Below are positions 45,701-59,480 of a stretch of DNA of 64,000 nucleotides, in pieces (the first letter of the stretch is position 1; the number at the start of each line of letters is the position of its first letter). The position numbers and the translations under genes are program-made. Under the pieces are notes generated by a model. The model was not told the origin of the DNA. It saw nothing but the letters and a program-made list of their open reading frames with translations, and did not search any database. Origin of the DNA: Conus ventricosus (lineage: Eukaryota > Mollusca > Gastropoda > Neogastropoda > Conidae); assembly GCA_018398815.1 (NCBI GenBank), contig CM031614.1:44134882-44198881 (forward strand). The letters are read 5' to 3'.

Positions 45701-48700
45701 TTGGATGGGTGGATTGGGAGGAGGTGTGTGTGTGTGTGTGGTGTGCGAGTTTTGTGTGTGTGTGTGTGTGAGTTGTGTGTGTGTGTGTGTGTGTTCTCTA
45801 AAATAGCTGGCCAGATCCCAACTGAGCAAATTTGTTTCTCTTACCAGGTAGACACCGAATGAGACCAAAAAAAAGCAACAAACATACATTCAACAATGAT
45901 GCAGCTGCCCTTCTGTCATGTGGAACTGGGTAGCACTAAAAAATCTGTGGACGCCAACGTTCATCAATATATGCTGTCCCTAAATGGTGAACTTCTCAGT
46001 GGGGTTCATGTGATCAGCACAACACACACACACCACACACACACACAATGATGAAAATACAATGTCTGACAACACTGAAAATTTGTCATATTAATTTTTT
46101 TGTAACACTGAACACCAGACAATTCACACTAGAATCACAATTTTGGAATGAGGTTTGAATTTGTGGTCAAATGCCTGCATACTGTGCTAACTCTGATTTT
46201 ATTCTGATGGTTAGTGTTTGAAGATTTTTTTTTCTTAAAAGCAGGAAATGTAAAAAAATCTGTACTTACATCCTCTCAAAGAACATATTTCTTTTGTAAG
46301 TGTCAAACACAGACTGACAGACCGAACACACACACACACACACACACACACAACCGGCTCTGTTGGAGCTATACAGACTATTCCCTGTTTCTGTGCAGAA
46401 AGTTATTTAAAAGTGTGAGCTGCGATTTGCAACAAGACAAGGGAGACAATTGACTTTCCAGTTTGTCATTCAGAGCAAGGCTCAAGAAAAACAGCTTCCT
46501 TTTCATTCATCCAACTTAGTCAGTTTGTATAAAATACGTCACAACATTGCCAATGTTTCATGATGACAACGATGAAACAGGCTTGCTACCGGTGATTTAA
46601 CTTTGAGTTCCCTGGAGCAGCAATGAAAATGTGCCAGAGGGAAAAATAAAAAGTTTGCATACAAGTAAAATTGTTCTGATGTGAAGCCAACACTGACCAA
46701 CTAGTCAAGAAGGATAAACTGTCTATAATAATTCATTTACTGCATGTTTGGATCCTTGTTGGTTCAGTAACATATGAAGCATGTGCTACTAAGAAAACTA
46801 AGAGCGTTAAGTCTGGCATCCCTTGCTTCTCACTGGTTCCACATTTTATACTACCAACAAACCAAAAGTAGTGTAACTGATTGCTTTACGGTGACAACCA
46901 GCTTTCCTTGTTTTGGTTTGGGTTTGTTTGTTTGGTTGGTTTGGTTTGGATCAGTTTGATTCGCTCTGTTTTGTTTTTTTAAAGCTGGGGAGGGGTAGGG
47001 AAGGGGGAAGGGACGGCAAGGGAAGGGGGAAGTGGAGGGGGGTAGGGGGGGAGGGGCTGACTGGCTTTCACAAATTTCTGCCTTTTTTTTTTTAAACTTT
47101 GGTTATAAACTGTTACCTGTCACTGAAAGGTTGACCACTCTCTACGGCATATCTGTCCACTGTTTTACAGTTAAATTGTTAGTCGAGTGTACTCAATAAA
47201 ATGACTTCAGTCAACACCTTATAGTACACAAGTATTGTGTCATCGATCAATCTTCTGACAACTCCTCTGATGACCTTTTCCAGCGTACACGCTCATCATG
47301 TTATGAACGGTTTGATGATCGTCAACCTTGACAATATATGTGTTTGACGTATCGTCAAAGGGGAGAGTACTCTTTATCAAAAGGCAAGGGCAGAACTCGT
47401 CCCTTCACGCTGGCTGCAGAGGCTTTACCTTGTGACCTTTGCGCTCCAGAGTGGCCTTGGCCTCCAGGACGGCACGCACACAGGCAGGGTGAGGGGTCAC
47501 CCCTTCGATGGCTGTGTAGAAACCCACTCGCAGGGGCCCTTTCTTCTCAAACAACTGTACACACAAACACAGCTCAAGATGAACCATATTTTGTACCATG
47601 TATTTTCAAACAACTGTACACACAAACACCGCACAAGATGAACCTATTTTGTACCATATATTTTCAAACAACTGTACACACAAAACACAACACAAGATGA
47701 ACCATATTTTGTACCATATATTTTCAAACAACTGTACACACAAACACAACACAAGATGAACCATATTTTGTACCATATATTTTCAAAACAACTGTACCCA
47801 CAAACACAGCACAGATAAACCATATTTCATTCCATGTCTATGAGACATTAAACTAAATCTATGGCATCATCTTCATCATCCTCGCGTATCATTTCTTGTC
47901 GTCGTTGTTGTTGTTAAAAGTGAAATCCTGTCGAATTTCATGCCCTGCTTTCTAAAGATGACCTCACTGTTCATTTCCTCTCCACATCGATTGATTCCTG
48001 TGAGTTCATGTCAAGTCAGATTCCTGTGAATTCATGTCAAAGTCAGATTCCTGTGAGTTCATGTCAAAGTCAGATTCCTGTGAGTTCATGTCAAAGTCAG
48101 ATTCCTGTGAGTTCATGTCAAAGTCAGATTCCTGTGAGTTCATGTCAAAGTCAGATTCCTGCGAGTTCAAGTCAAGTCAGATTCCTGTGAATTCATGTCA
48201 AAGTCAGATTCCTGTGAGTTCATGTCAAAGTCAGATTCCTGTGAGTTCATGTCAAAGTCAGATTCCTGTGAATTCATGTCAAAGTCAGATACTACCAGTT
48301 CAAGTCAAACTCAGATTCCTGTGAGTTCAAGTCAAAGTCAGATTCCTGTGAGTTCAAGTCAGATTCCTGTGAGTTCAAGTCAAAGTCCTTCACAACGGCA
48401 AGTTCATGGGAACTGTCACTGAATACACATGGTGGCGCCTTCAATAAGGAGAAAAATTGACTGGTCCCTATGAACTGCCAGTGATGAGACTCTGACAGGT
48501 CAAGCCTGGGTGTAGCTGTGTATATCATGAGCAGGATGGGTTCAACACCACTGAGACGGCGTGGAAGGAGAGACAGACAGGAGACAAACAACCTTGATTT
48601 TTTTAATAATAATAATAACCATAAAAACGTTAATTCATATTGCACCTATTCTCTAAAAATTAGGGCTCTAAGCACTTTACATAGGCAACACATAATAAAG

Positions 48701-48817
48701 TTATACAATAAGACATGACAAGCTAGAAACAAGACAGGAACTTACTTTACACAAAAAAATTACAAGGAACATAGTGCAAATATGCCACATTAATGTATAA
48801 GCATAATTTACGCAAGC

Positions 48818-48853
<36 letters not shown>

Positions 48854-50780
48854 AACTGAAAAGAAATAATATCTGCCAGCAACTGTGGAGACTTCATACC
48901 AGCACAGTACATTCATTCCAATTGTCCCTGGTCATGACAGATATTGCCCCCCCCCCCCCTCCCTCCCCCTTGACTCCCTCATATCCTTCCAAACCAAACC
49001 CACCCACCCACCTCAATATCCCTTTTATTTTCTGCCCATATTCTGAGGTCCTTGCGGCTCAGAGGTCAGTTCATCATATCACACCTAAAGCTGAGACAGA
49101 CTCAACCAGGGCAATACAGCAGTTACAGAAAACCAGCAGGGATTTATTTACAGAAGTACCTTTCACTTACAAGATTCCTGGAAAACCAGCAGGGATTTAT
49201 TTACAGAAGTACCTTTCACTTACAAGATTCCTGGAAAACACAGCAGGGATTTATTTACAGAAGTACCTTTCACTTACAAGATTCCTGGAAAACCAGCAGG
49301 GATTTATTTACAGAAGTACCTTTCACTTACAAGATTCCTGGAAAACCAGCAGGGATTTATTTACAGAAGTACCTTTCACTTACAAGATTCCTGGAAAACC
49401 AGCAGGGATTTATTTACAGAAGTACCTTTCATTTACAAGATTCCTGGAAAACCAGCAGGGATTTATTTACAGAAGTACCTTTCATTTACAAGATTCCTGG
49501 AAAACCAGCAGGGATCTATTTACAAGACGGACCTTTCACTAACACTGTTTCCAGAAAACCAGCAGGGATCTATTTACAAGACGGACCATTCACTTACAGT
49601 GTTTCCAGAAAACCAGCAGGGATCTATTTACAAGATGGACCTTTCACTTAGTGTTTCCAGAAAACCAGCAGGGATCTATTTACAAGACGGACCTTTCACT
49701 TACAGTATTTCCAGAAAACCGGCAGGGATGGTTATTTCACTTACAGTATTTCCAAAAAACCAACAGGGATTTATTTACAAGAAGTACCTTTCATTTACAA
49801 TATTTCCTGAAAACCACGAAAAATCTGTTTACAGGAGGTACCTTTAACTTAAAATGAAGAGTAGGACACCCCGTATAAGAGCTGAGGTGTATGTGTTTAC
49901 AAAAAAATAAATATTCATCAGATTAGCTACGATAACAGGGCAGACACAAAACGAAAGGACACTGACAGCCGGTATAGCCCAGTGGTAGAGCGCCCGACTC
50001 GTAATCTTGGTGATCCTGGGGTTGCGGGTTCGAACCTCCGCCGGGGCGTTTCAGTACAGGGGGATTTTTCCCTCGGAGTTAACATTGGTTCTGACTCCAT
50101 TTCCCATACAGTCCTTCGAATGAGACTATAAACCGAGGTTCTGTGTGTGAACGCACGCATAACATCTTGCACACACATAAAATCCCATCACCAACTTTCG
50201 GAAGAAAAGGCCAGTTTGGCTGTTGGTATGGATGACACGTTACACATAGCATGCACCGTGCGTGAGAAATGGAAAGAATGAAGGAAGTAAGGAAAATGAG
50301 TGATCAATATTGAACGATACTGACTGGATGACACGGGAAACGACTGAATGAAGCGTCAGCTGGCAGCTCTTCAGTCGGCACTACCCAGGTAGGCAGCCCG
50401 TTGTGTAAACGAGTGTTGATTGTAAAGCGCTTAGAGCTTGGCCTCTAGCCGAGAATAGGCGCTATATAAGTATTCATTATTATTATTATTATTATTAAAA
50501 GGTTTATGTGACTGCAGGAACATTAGAGTATTCCCCCTTTACTTTGCTGCGCCAGTCATCAAAGGATGAGAAACAGCACACACACACACACACATATACA
50601 CACACATGCAAACACACACACACACATATGTACACACACACACATATGTACACGCACACACACGCACGCATGCACACACACACACACACCAACACACACA
50701 CCAACACACGCACACACACCACAGCACACACACACACCACAACAAACACATACACAAACACCAACACACACACACACCAC

Positions 50781-50819
<39 letters not shown>

Positions 50820-50933
50820 CACAACACACACACACACACAACACACACACACACACACACACACACACCACACAAAAACACACACACACACAAACACAAC
50901 ACACACACACACCACCACACAAACACACACACA

Positions 50934-50974
<41 letters not shown>

Positions 50975-51701
50975 GACAGAAAAACCAACGTGCACACGAC
51001 CTCATCCCTGAAGAACAGCGGAGCAACCGTGGGGTCCAGGAGGTGCATCCTTGGAGTGAAGAGTTCCTGCGTTAGCTGTATCAGGCTGTCCATGTCCCTC
51101 GCCATAGGCCCACCGTCACACGAACTGCGCATTAATTCACTGATGTACAATTCAAAGCATGACACCATCATGTACATGGAAAACAGCAACACCGGTGTTC
51201 AAAACTTGACAGTCACACAAACACAGCAGATGCTGATGTACAAATGCATAGCACAGTTACATACAGACTGCAAAAATAAACACTGATGCACAAAGAATGC
51301 AAACTGGCAACGTCCTACTAACACACACATAAACTCTGCAGCCATAAGTGTTAATGTACAGAGCATTGCATCATCTCTCTCTCTCTGTGTCTGTCTCTCA
51401 CACACAGACACAGACATACACACAGACACACACACTTATTCACACACACACAAATACACACACACACACATACACATACTAAGGCACACATTGATATACA
51501 GAACATCATGACCGTCTCAAACACACACACACACACACACACAACACACACACACTAAAGTAGACTCTGACATACAAAATGTGATTGTTACACACACATA
51601 CATACTAAAGTAGACTTTGACATACAAATGTGATTGTTACACACACACACACACACACATACACACGCACTAAAGTAGACTTTGACATATAAATGTGATT
51701 G

Positions 51702-51737
<36 letters not shown>

Positions 51738-52625
51738 GTAGACTTTGACATACAAATGTGATCGTTACATACATACACACTAAAGTAGACTTTGACATAC
51801 AAAACATGATCGTTACACCCCCACCCCCACCCCCACACGCTCGCGCGTGCACGCGCGCACACACACACACACACCTGAGCAGTGTGCTGACTTTGATACT
51901 GATGTGTGAAATATTGACCATCTGTCACACAGATACACATAACACACACACTTGTGATGATATGCACTCAAGTATAAAGCATGACACTCATGTATATACT
52001 GCAGAAATTCACACTGATATACAAAACATGTCACAGTCTCACAAAGATGCAGTAAATACACAAGGCATAGTATTGTCACATACACAAGAATGATACCCAA
52101 AAAAAAAAACCACATAATTTTTTCTTCTATATTTTTTTCTAAGATTTGAACCTTAAGACATTAAAATGTGACACTTGCACCCACGCATTACTGTCCACTG
52201 TGAAGTGTATAGTGGCTTTTTTTCCTTTTTTTTTTTATTGAGCAACTCTTATAACAATGCTTGAAGGAATTTTTCAGAAAATGGTCACTAGTTGGTTGGC
52301 TTAAAATCAAAAGTCAATTCTCTTTCACTTATAGTTCACATCATGAACAAAACCATGGTATCACCAGAAAGGCCAAAGTCTCAGGCAATCTTAAACAAAT
52401 CCATAATTTCATGCATGTCTCTAATCTCAACTGGAAGCTTAAATATGTCGTTAATTTTTCTTATTTTTCGATGAGCCTCACAATGTTGAATGTCTTATGA
52501 GAATATATTGCAGCTGTACTAATTTATTACTACACAGCCACTACAGGTAGTAAAAGAAAGCAACAAAACTAACATCATTAGGACATTAAAAAAGGGTCAG
52601 GCATGGCAAAAAATAAGTACTGAGC

Positions 52626-52669
<44 letters not shown>

Positions 52670-55600
52670 TGCACACTGTTTCAGCAAAATTAGGTATAAC
52701 AAACACACAAAAAAGACAGAAAGAAAGAAAGAAAAATCGTAAGCATTGGCAAGTGCCTTAAAACTTTTAAGAAGCAGGATGTTGTGGACATGCACAACAT
52801 CAAGCAGTTGATCCATGAGGGAGTGACGAACACAACACAATACATCCAAACAGACACTGCCAAGGGAATAGGCACAGCCTACGGACCTCTATAAGGGAGC
52901 TTTCACTCTGTACAATATTTTCTTGCGGGATAAACCAGGGATGCTTGAACAAGTGCAAGATTGTCTTACCTAGATTCTGACCAGTTCCTAAGGGGCAAAA
53001 TCCTCTATTTCTGAAAGCAGAAAAGCCAAGCAGGGTAACAGAAACTTATGGAATACATACATCCATCCAACTCAGATAGGAACATCAGTTGGACGAGTAA
53101 TAAACGAGAAAATGGAAGACAAATGCAGTCTTGACCAGCATGAAGCAAGCAGAGGTTGGTATTAAGTCACATGGGAGCAGAGGTGAGCATTAAAATATTT
53201 TGGGCGACCTTGAGGAAAGGATCAGAGATCATGAAGAAAGATCCACTGACCACAGGGAAAAGTCCTGGTGCCAGAGGGAACAGACTGCAACACAGGATCC
53301 TCTTCAGAGGGCACGAAAGATCCTGCGGTGAAAGTTTGGCCGTTTGTGAAGTTGTACTGGTGTCACCTGTCACTGGAACAGCCATGAGTGGGCTTTGGAA
53401 CATGTGCAGCAGTTGCTTAAAAAATGGCGGCGTTTTTCATTGGCGGGCTCTGTTGTCATGAAATAAGGGCTGGTGCACCCATGGGGATGCTTCCATGGAG
53501 GTTCTGTTGTGTCCCATTCAGTGGCCATCTTGCAATGGCATCTGCAGGGGGCAGTTATGTCCTTGACATCTCAACAGAAAGCCCTGTGTATAAGTGCACC
53601 CTATGTCAGCACAGCGCAGCCTTCCAAGGGTAGTGCAGGACTGCTCCCAGCTGACTGATTCAGCAGTTAAGTCCAGTACTTCTCTGGGTCCCACTGGCAC
53701 CTTTGGGTGTACCTTTTTCGTTTCTTTTTATTAAGGGAGAAGAGGCGAACGTTAAAATGCAATAAACAACAAACCTGATATTCATCCACAGAAAAACCGA
53801 CGGGAGGGAGCAGGACAAGGGGAAGAATGAGAAGTGAGAACTGAAAAAAGACACAAATCCTGCCACAACCTGACAAATAAGATGAAGACAAACAGGGGTG
53901 GGATCACTGCTGGCTTAACTACAGGGCAGCGCTGCAGACAGCAACAGACAGAACGGGCAGAAGGCGGAGAGTGAAGTTATGCTGGTAGGTGAATGTAGAG
54001 TATAAATGAATGTATCCCTCTTCTCACCTTCAAATACCATGTTGTAAAGGCAGACTCTTCGAAAACTGACATAACAACTTTGCCAGATAAAAAAAAGAAA
54101 CAACCTTGCAAAAGACCTACTTCTGCTTGCCATTAATTTTCAATCCAATTTCAAATGCACTTTGCATCATTATACTGTAAAAGTTTTTTTTCCTCCAACA
54201 GTTTTTGTTTGTCATTTTTCAAATTGAGTGTCAAAATAATGTTAGGTACATCTAAAAATAATAAAAACTGACTGCTGCGGCTGAATCCAGCAAAGAATGA
54301 GCCCGGACGTGGCTGAATACCAGAAAGCCGGAATAAATGGCATGAAGCAACACCACTGTGAGAGCACAGAAAATGAAAACACCAAACAGCACAATATAAA
54401 AATTTTAAAAAAGGAAACACTGGCAGAAAACCGCTGAACAGCAGAAAACCGGCTCAGCTGGGCATAAACCACACAAACATTTCCACTCATTTCTTACCCA
54501 GGGTTTGTCCCATAGCAAGAGGCACTTGTCCCTTGTTTCTGAAAGGACAAAGCAGTGTCAGCTATTTCAACGCACACCACAGGACAGAGACACTCCACTC
54601 TGGGTCTGCTGCTGCTCTGTCAGCCACTGCCCCAACTGCCTGGCAGTGTTTCAAGAAATGCTCCCTGAAAGCACCAGCAGACACTGACGCAGGACACTTC
54701 ATAAAGAAACTTACGACACAGAAGATACCCTGATTATCACAATGACCTTCATTCATCACCCTCTGACATACTTCTTTTCCTTGACTTGATAATGACCTTC
54801 ATTCATCACCCTCTGACATACTTCTTTTCCTAGACTTGACTGCTTTCTTGTACTTAGGCAAACCATGACAAGCGAGAAATACGGGAGATTTACTGATACT
54901 GAAAAAAAGAAGGGAGGAAGTGATGGCACTGGGGACATGGAAAGGGGAGGAAGGGGGGTCAGAGGGGAAAGGTTGTGGAGTAGAACATAAGGGGAAGGAG
55001 GGACGGGGTTAGGTTGACGGAAGGGGGAGGAGGATGGTAAGATACGGGAGGGGGAAGGGAGGACTGAGGGGACAGATGGGGGGAGGAGGATGGTAAGATA
55101 CGGGAAGGGAGGAATGAGATGGGGGGAGGGTGCAGAGGGGTGACTGAGGGGCTGAGGACTGGGGGAAGAGGGACAGGGGAGCACAGAGGGGGAGGGGGAA
55201 GGCGAGTTCACATTAAATCAATGACATAATATCTAACGTATTGATTTCCTTTAGGCTTATAAACTTAAAAACTTAGCTTTGCTGAGGCCACCAGGCATTC
55301 CCCTTACGTTATTGCCCCAGATGTTTGTTTTTGAATGCTACAATATTAGCAATAAGCAGTGCCCCCAAACAAAACATAAAAGGCCATATAGCCAAATAAA
55401 CACTGAAAATAAATTGACACCTACCATCCACTCGGACAGCGTGAACAGTTTCATTACCCATTCACCCCATTACACCGAAAAAGCTGGCATGTTACATATT
55501 CCTCAAGAGAAAAACTCTTAAATATCTTCTTGAACAAAGATAGTAGAAAGGACCACAAAGGCTGAACGACAGTGAACAACGCTAAATCAAACACAAAACA

Positions 55601-58600
55601 AAAACAAAAAAAACAAAAAGTGGAAGAAAATGACAAGCACAGAATTTCCAGAAAGCAAGAATACAATTTATTCTGCAAGATCCGCCATAGTCCCTAAGGG
55701 AGACAAACGCCAACGAGCACAGATGGTAGAGATGGGGAGATGAAGAACTCACAAGAGTTGCCACATGATGAGGATTTTACTGTCAATCATTAACCAGCAT
55801 ACTCATCAATAGCCATGAAAGGGTTAACAGAAGGAGAAACTAATCATGAATTAAAACCAAGGCTGACAACTTCCTTCTACATCTTCCATGGACGCTTTTC
55901 TTCAACACAGGCCCCATACATATGTTGTAATATCAAACAGCGAAACCACAACAACAACGAAAAAAAAGTGAAAGCTTGCCTTCATTTACACTATGCCTAC
56001 ATCAGTCGTGAGGTTAGATTAGATGTTTTGACCATATCAGTCATACAAGCTCTTCAAATCTTGCAGCTGGTAGTACCTATGCAAATTCGTTTTTAACATC
56101 ATGGCATGAATCACAAGCCCAACCTTCACTTTGCTTCGATCCTTTCTTGTCTCGCTCAAAACCTTCGACAATCTATATATGTGCATGGTGGTTGATTCAG
56201 TAACATTCGGGTCCTTACAACAGTTTTGTTAGTCTCAGTCACCAGTGACAGTCAGCCAATGTACATCTGCTTTCAGATTTTTTTCCCCTTTGCAAGAAAT
56301 AGAAAAGTGGATTCTGGGAACACACTACCCTTTTCCATAGCCTCTAAGGATAAAGATGGATGCCAGCTCTACAAAAGACCTGCATGTACACATCTATGAT
56401 ACCAGCGCAGTGCATGCAGCACTTACAGGATTCTGTCCACGGTGGGCTTCAAACCATACACCCCACACATCTGACATGGGATGCGGATGCTGCCGCCGAT
56501 GTCAGACCCAATGCCGATGATGGAGCCACCCCCTCCGATCAATGCCCCCTCACCGCCAGACGACCCCCCTGGTCCACGAAGTGGGTTATGGGGGTTGCAT
56601 GTTCGGCCATAAATGGGGTTGGAGCATGCGTACCTGGAAACAGTCCAGACATATGTGGTAATGCATGTACGAGTTATCTTTTCTTCAAAAAACAATACAA
56701 TTATAAATACTCAATGCACACCTGTCAACAGAAACATTTTTTCACCTTCTTTAAACTTTTACGTCATCAGTTACTAAATTGAATGCATCTAAACTCTTTT
56801 TCACTTTAATTCTTTTTTTTTTCAAACAGTGTAAAGAAATCCTTGCATAAGAATTCGTACTAATCTGAGATGAGGAAAACATTTGAAGAGATAAGTGTTA
56901 AATATCTACATTTTTCATGGGAACAGTCACTGGATAGATTGGTTTCACTTCAAACAGACTGAACTTGCCGACCATATTCGTCAGTTATTGAGTAGGGCTC
57001 TGTGACCTCAGTGTGTGTTCAGCTGACAGCGTCGAACGAGCTAGCCTAGTGTGTACTCTGCACCGCGTGCTGGTGTCCAGTGATGTGAAAGTGAGCACGA
57101 GAGAGAAGCGTGGCCTGCTCGCGGCGTGACACGGTGCAGACGGAAAGGTAGGGGAAGATGAGGGGTGAAATAGAGGGTTGCAGTCCAGCAGGGGGCGTGG
57201 TGGGGAGAGGGGGCGCGTGGTCGTGGACTGGTCAGTCTGCATCGAGTGTGAGCGTCTTGATAGACTTCCAAACTGTTTTACTTTCATTTACAGGTGTAGT
57301 GTGACAATACAAACTTTATTTTCAACTTTTTTGGTGTGTGTTCTTGTTTGGATGTGAAGATGTCGTGGTAAATACATATGTTTTTGATCGTGCAAAAAAA
57401 TCTATCCAAATCTAAAAGCCTAAATACTTTTTTATTATCAAAATTAAAACAAAAGAAGCCCAGATTCAAATTCTTCATTCAATTTCCTTCAAAAATTATA
57501 TAGATTTCATTTTTCTATCTTTTGTAGTTTCTGAGCTAGAATTTTTTGTTAATTATGACCCCCAAATCATGAGATGTCCCTGGTACCTGGGAACACCTTT
57601 GTTTGTACTATTTGTAGGCACTGAACGGGTTAAATATCTACATTTTTCATGGGAACAGTCACTGGATAGATTGGTTTCACTTCAAACACACTGAACCACA
57701 TATATGTGTGTATGGACAGTCACTGGATAGATTGGTTTTACTTCAAGAACATTCAACCACATATTCATGTGTACAGTTTCTTCGATGACACAAACATAGT
57801 GGATGATTTAAGGAAGGAAGAAAAATGACAGTGAGGCTTACGTCATCAAGCCCTGAGGAAAATTGGTGCGGACAAACGGCACAGATCCCAGACTCTTCAA
57901 AAGCTGGACAGAAAGCCATCAACAGACTTTCAGTATGAACAAAAGCTGTACACAAAGCCATCAACAGACTTTCAGCTATGAACAAAAGCTGTACACAAAG
58001 CCATCAACAGACTGTCAGCTATGAACAAAAGCTGTACACAAAGCCATCAACAGACTGTCAGCTATGAACAAAAGCTGTACACAAAGCCATCAACAGACTG
58101 TCAGCTATGAACAAAAGCTGTACACAAAGCCATCAACAGACTGTCAGCTATGAACAAAAGCTGGACAAAAATCCATCAACAGATTGTCATCAATGAACAA
58201 AAGCTGTACACAAAGCCATCAACAGACTTTCAGCTATGAACAAAAGCTGGACACAAAGCCATCAACAGACTGTCATCAATGAACAAAAGCTGCAGCACGG
58301 CTGTTCAGAGCAAGCCACTTAGTTCTGAGAGGCAGGGGAGTTTACAGCTCTCCCACAGCTGCAGAGGCCAAGCCGTGAATGCAGGTCAAGGAAAGGGGTG
58401 TTTTCTGCAGGCTGTTCCCCACCAGCCAGCTAACCGTGCTGTACTCGATCAACTGAATGTCATCTGTGTACAGCTGGTCTGGCAGCAATGTGTTCGGCAT
58501 TGATGAGCGGCCATTACAAATGGGGCTCTTAGTTTGATAATCAGTGGTTGTCATGAAAAATGTAATATATCTGTGCTCTTGAGATGACTGAATAGGCGAA

Positions 58601-59239
58601 TTCCCGACAATTCTTTTAATACCAAACTCGACTAGGTTTATTTTCCTGTAGATAATGTAGATACGGCATGAAAGCTTGTACACAAGAGGTCAGGCGATAT
58701 TCAAACAATGACAACACACACACACACACAATTGTGCAAGAATGACGTCATCACTTTCTGGGAACTTAATTTTCCCTAGTTAACTAGTACACAAGTTTGC
58801 TACATGCCTCTGCTTGGACTACAACAACAAAAATGTTGGGTCAGAAATGTGTAAGGCTTGTTTGTTTGGCCCTATAACTAAGTGTCTCGAATGGGACAGA
58901 AAATAAAGCTGTGGCTGGACAGAAAGCCATCAACAGACTGTCAGCTATGAACAAAAGCTGTACACAAAGCCATCAACAGACTGTCAGCTATGAACAAAAG
59001 CTGTACACAAAGCCATCAACAGACTGTCAGCTATGAACAAAAGCTGTACACAAAGCCATCAACAGACTGTCAGTTATGAACAAAAGCTGGACACAAAGCC
59101 ATCAACAGACTGTCAGCTATGAACAAAAGCTGGACAAAAAATCCATCCATAAATTGTATAGACAAAAGCAAAGGTAGACACACTGCATTTATTACAATAA
59201 TATGACATTATATTTGATCAGAAGTATTCTCAATACAAT

Positions 59240-59284
<45 letters not shown>

Positions 59285-59433
59285 GCACACACACGAGCGC
59301 ACACACACACACACACACACACAATCACACACACTGGAATATAATGTCTTATATCTAAACTCTGGAAAAGTTATAATCAACAACCAAATACATGTGCACA
59401 TACATAGCAAGTGCATACACAAAACACAAACAT

Positions 59434-59480
<47 letters not shown>

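Noticed and set aside
48793..49651. 200-250 codon repetitive frames (PAGIYLQKYLSLTRFLEN units)
   Set aside because: The frame stays open because the 53-bp unit has few stops; copies shift frame with unit length and there is no start or homology.
49968..50042. A functional tRNA gene
   Set aside because: A and B boxes are present, but the arms do not pair into a complete cloverleaf by eye and SINE body plus (ATT)n tail follow directly.
50508..51286. Long His/Thr-rich and Cys/Val-rich open frames (up to 226 codons)
   Set aside because: They are translations of the (CA)n/(GT)n microsatellite in various frames; no start context, domain or unique sequence supports a protein.
53156..53461. 101-codon plus-strand ORF as a gene
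   Set aside because: No recognisable motif, no supporting splice sites or neighbours, and it lies in a FAAH intron; a 41-bp FAAH exon close by shows that real exons here look different.
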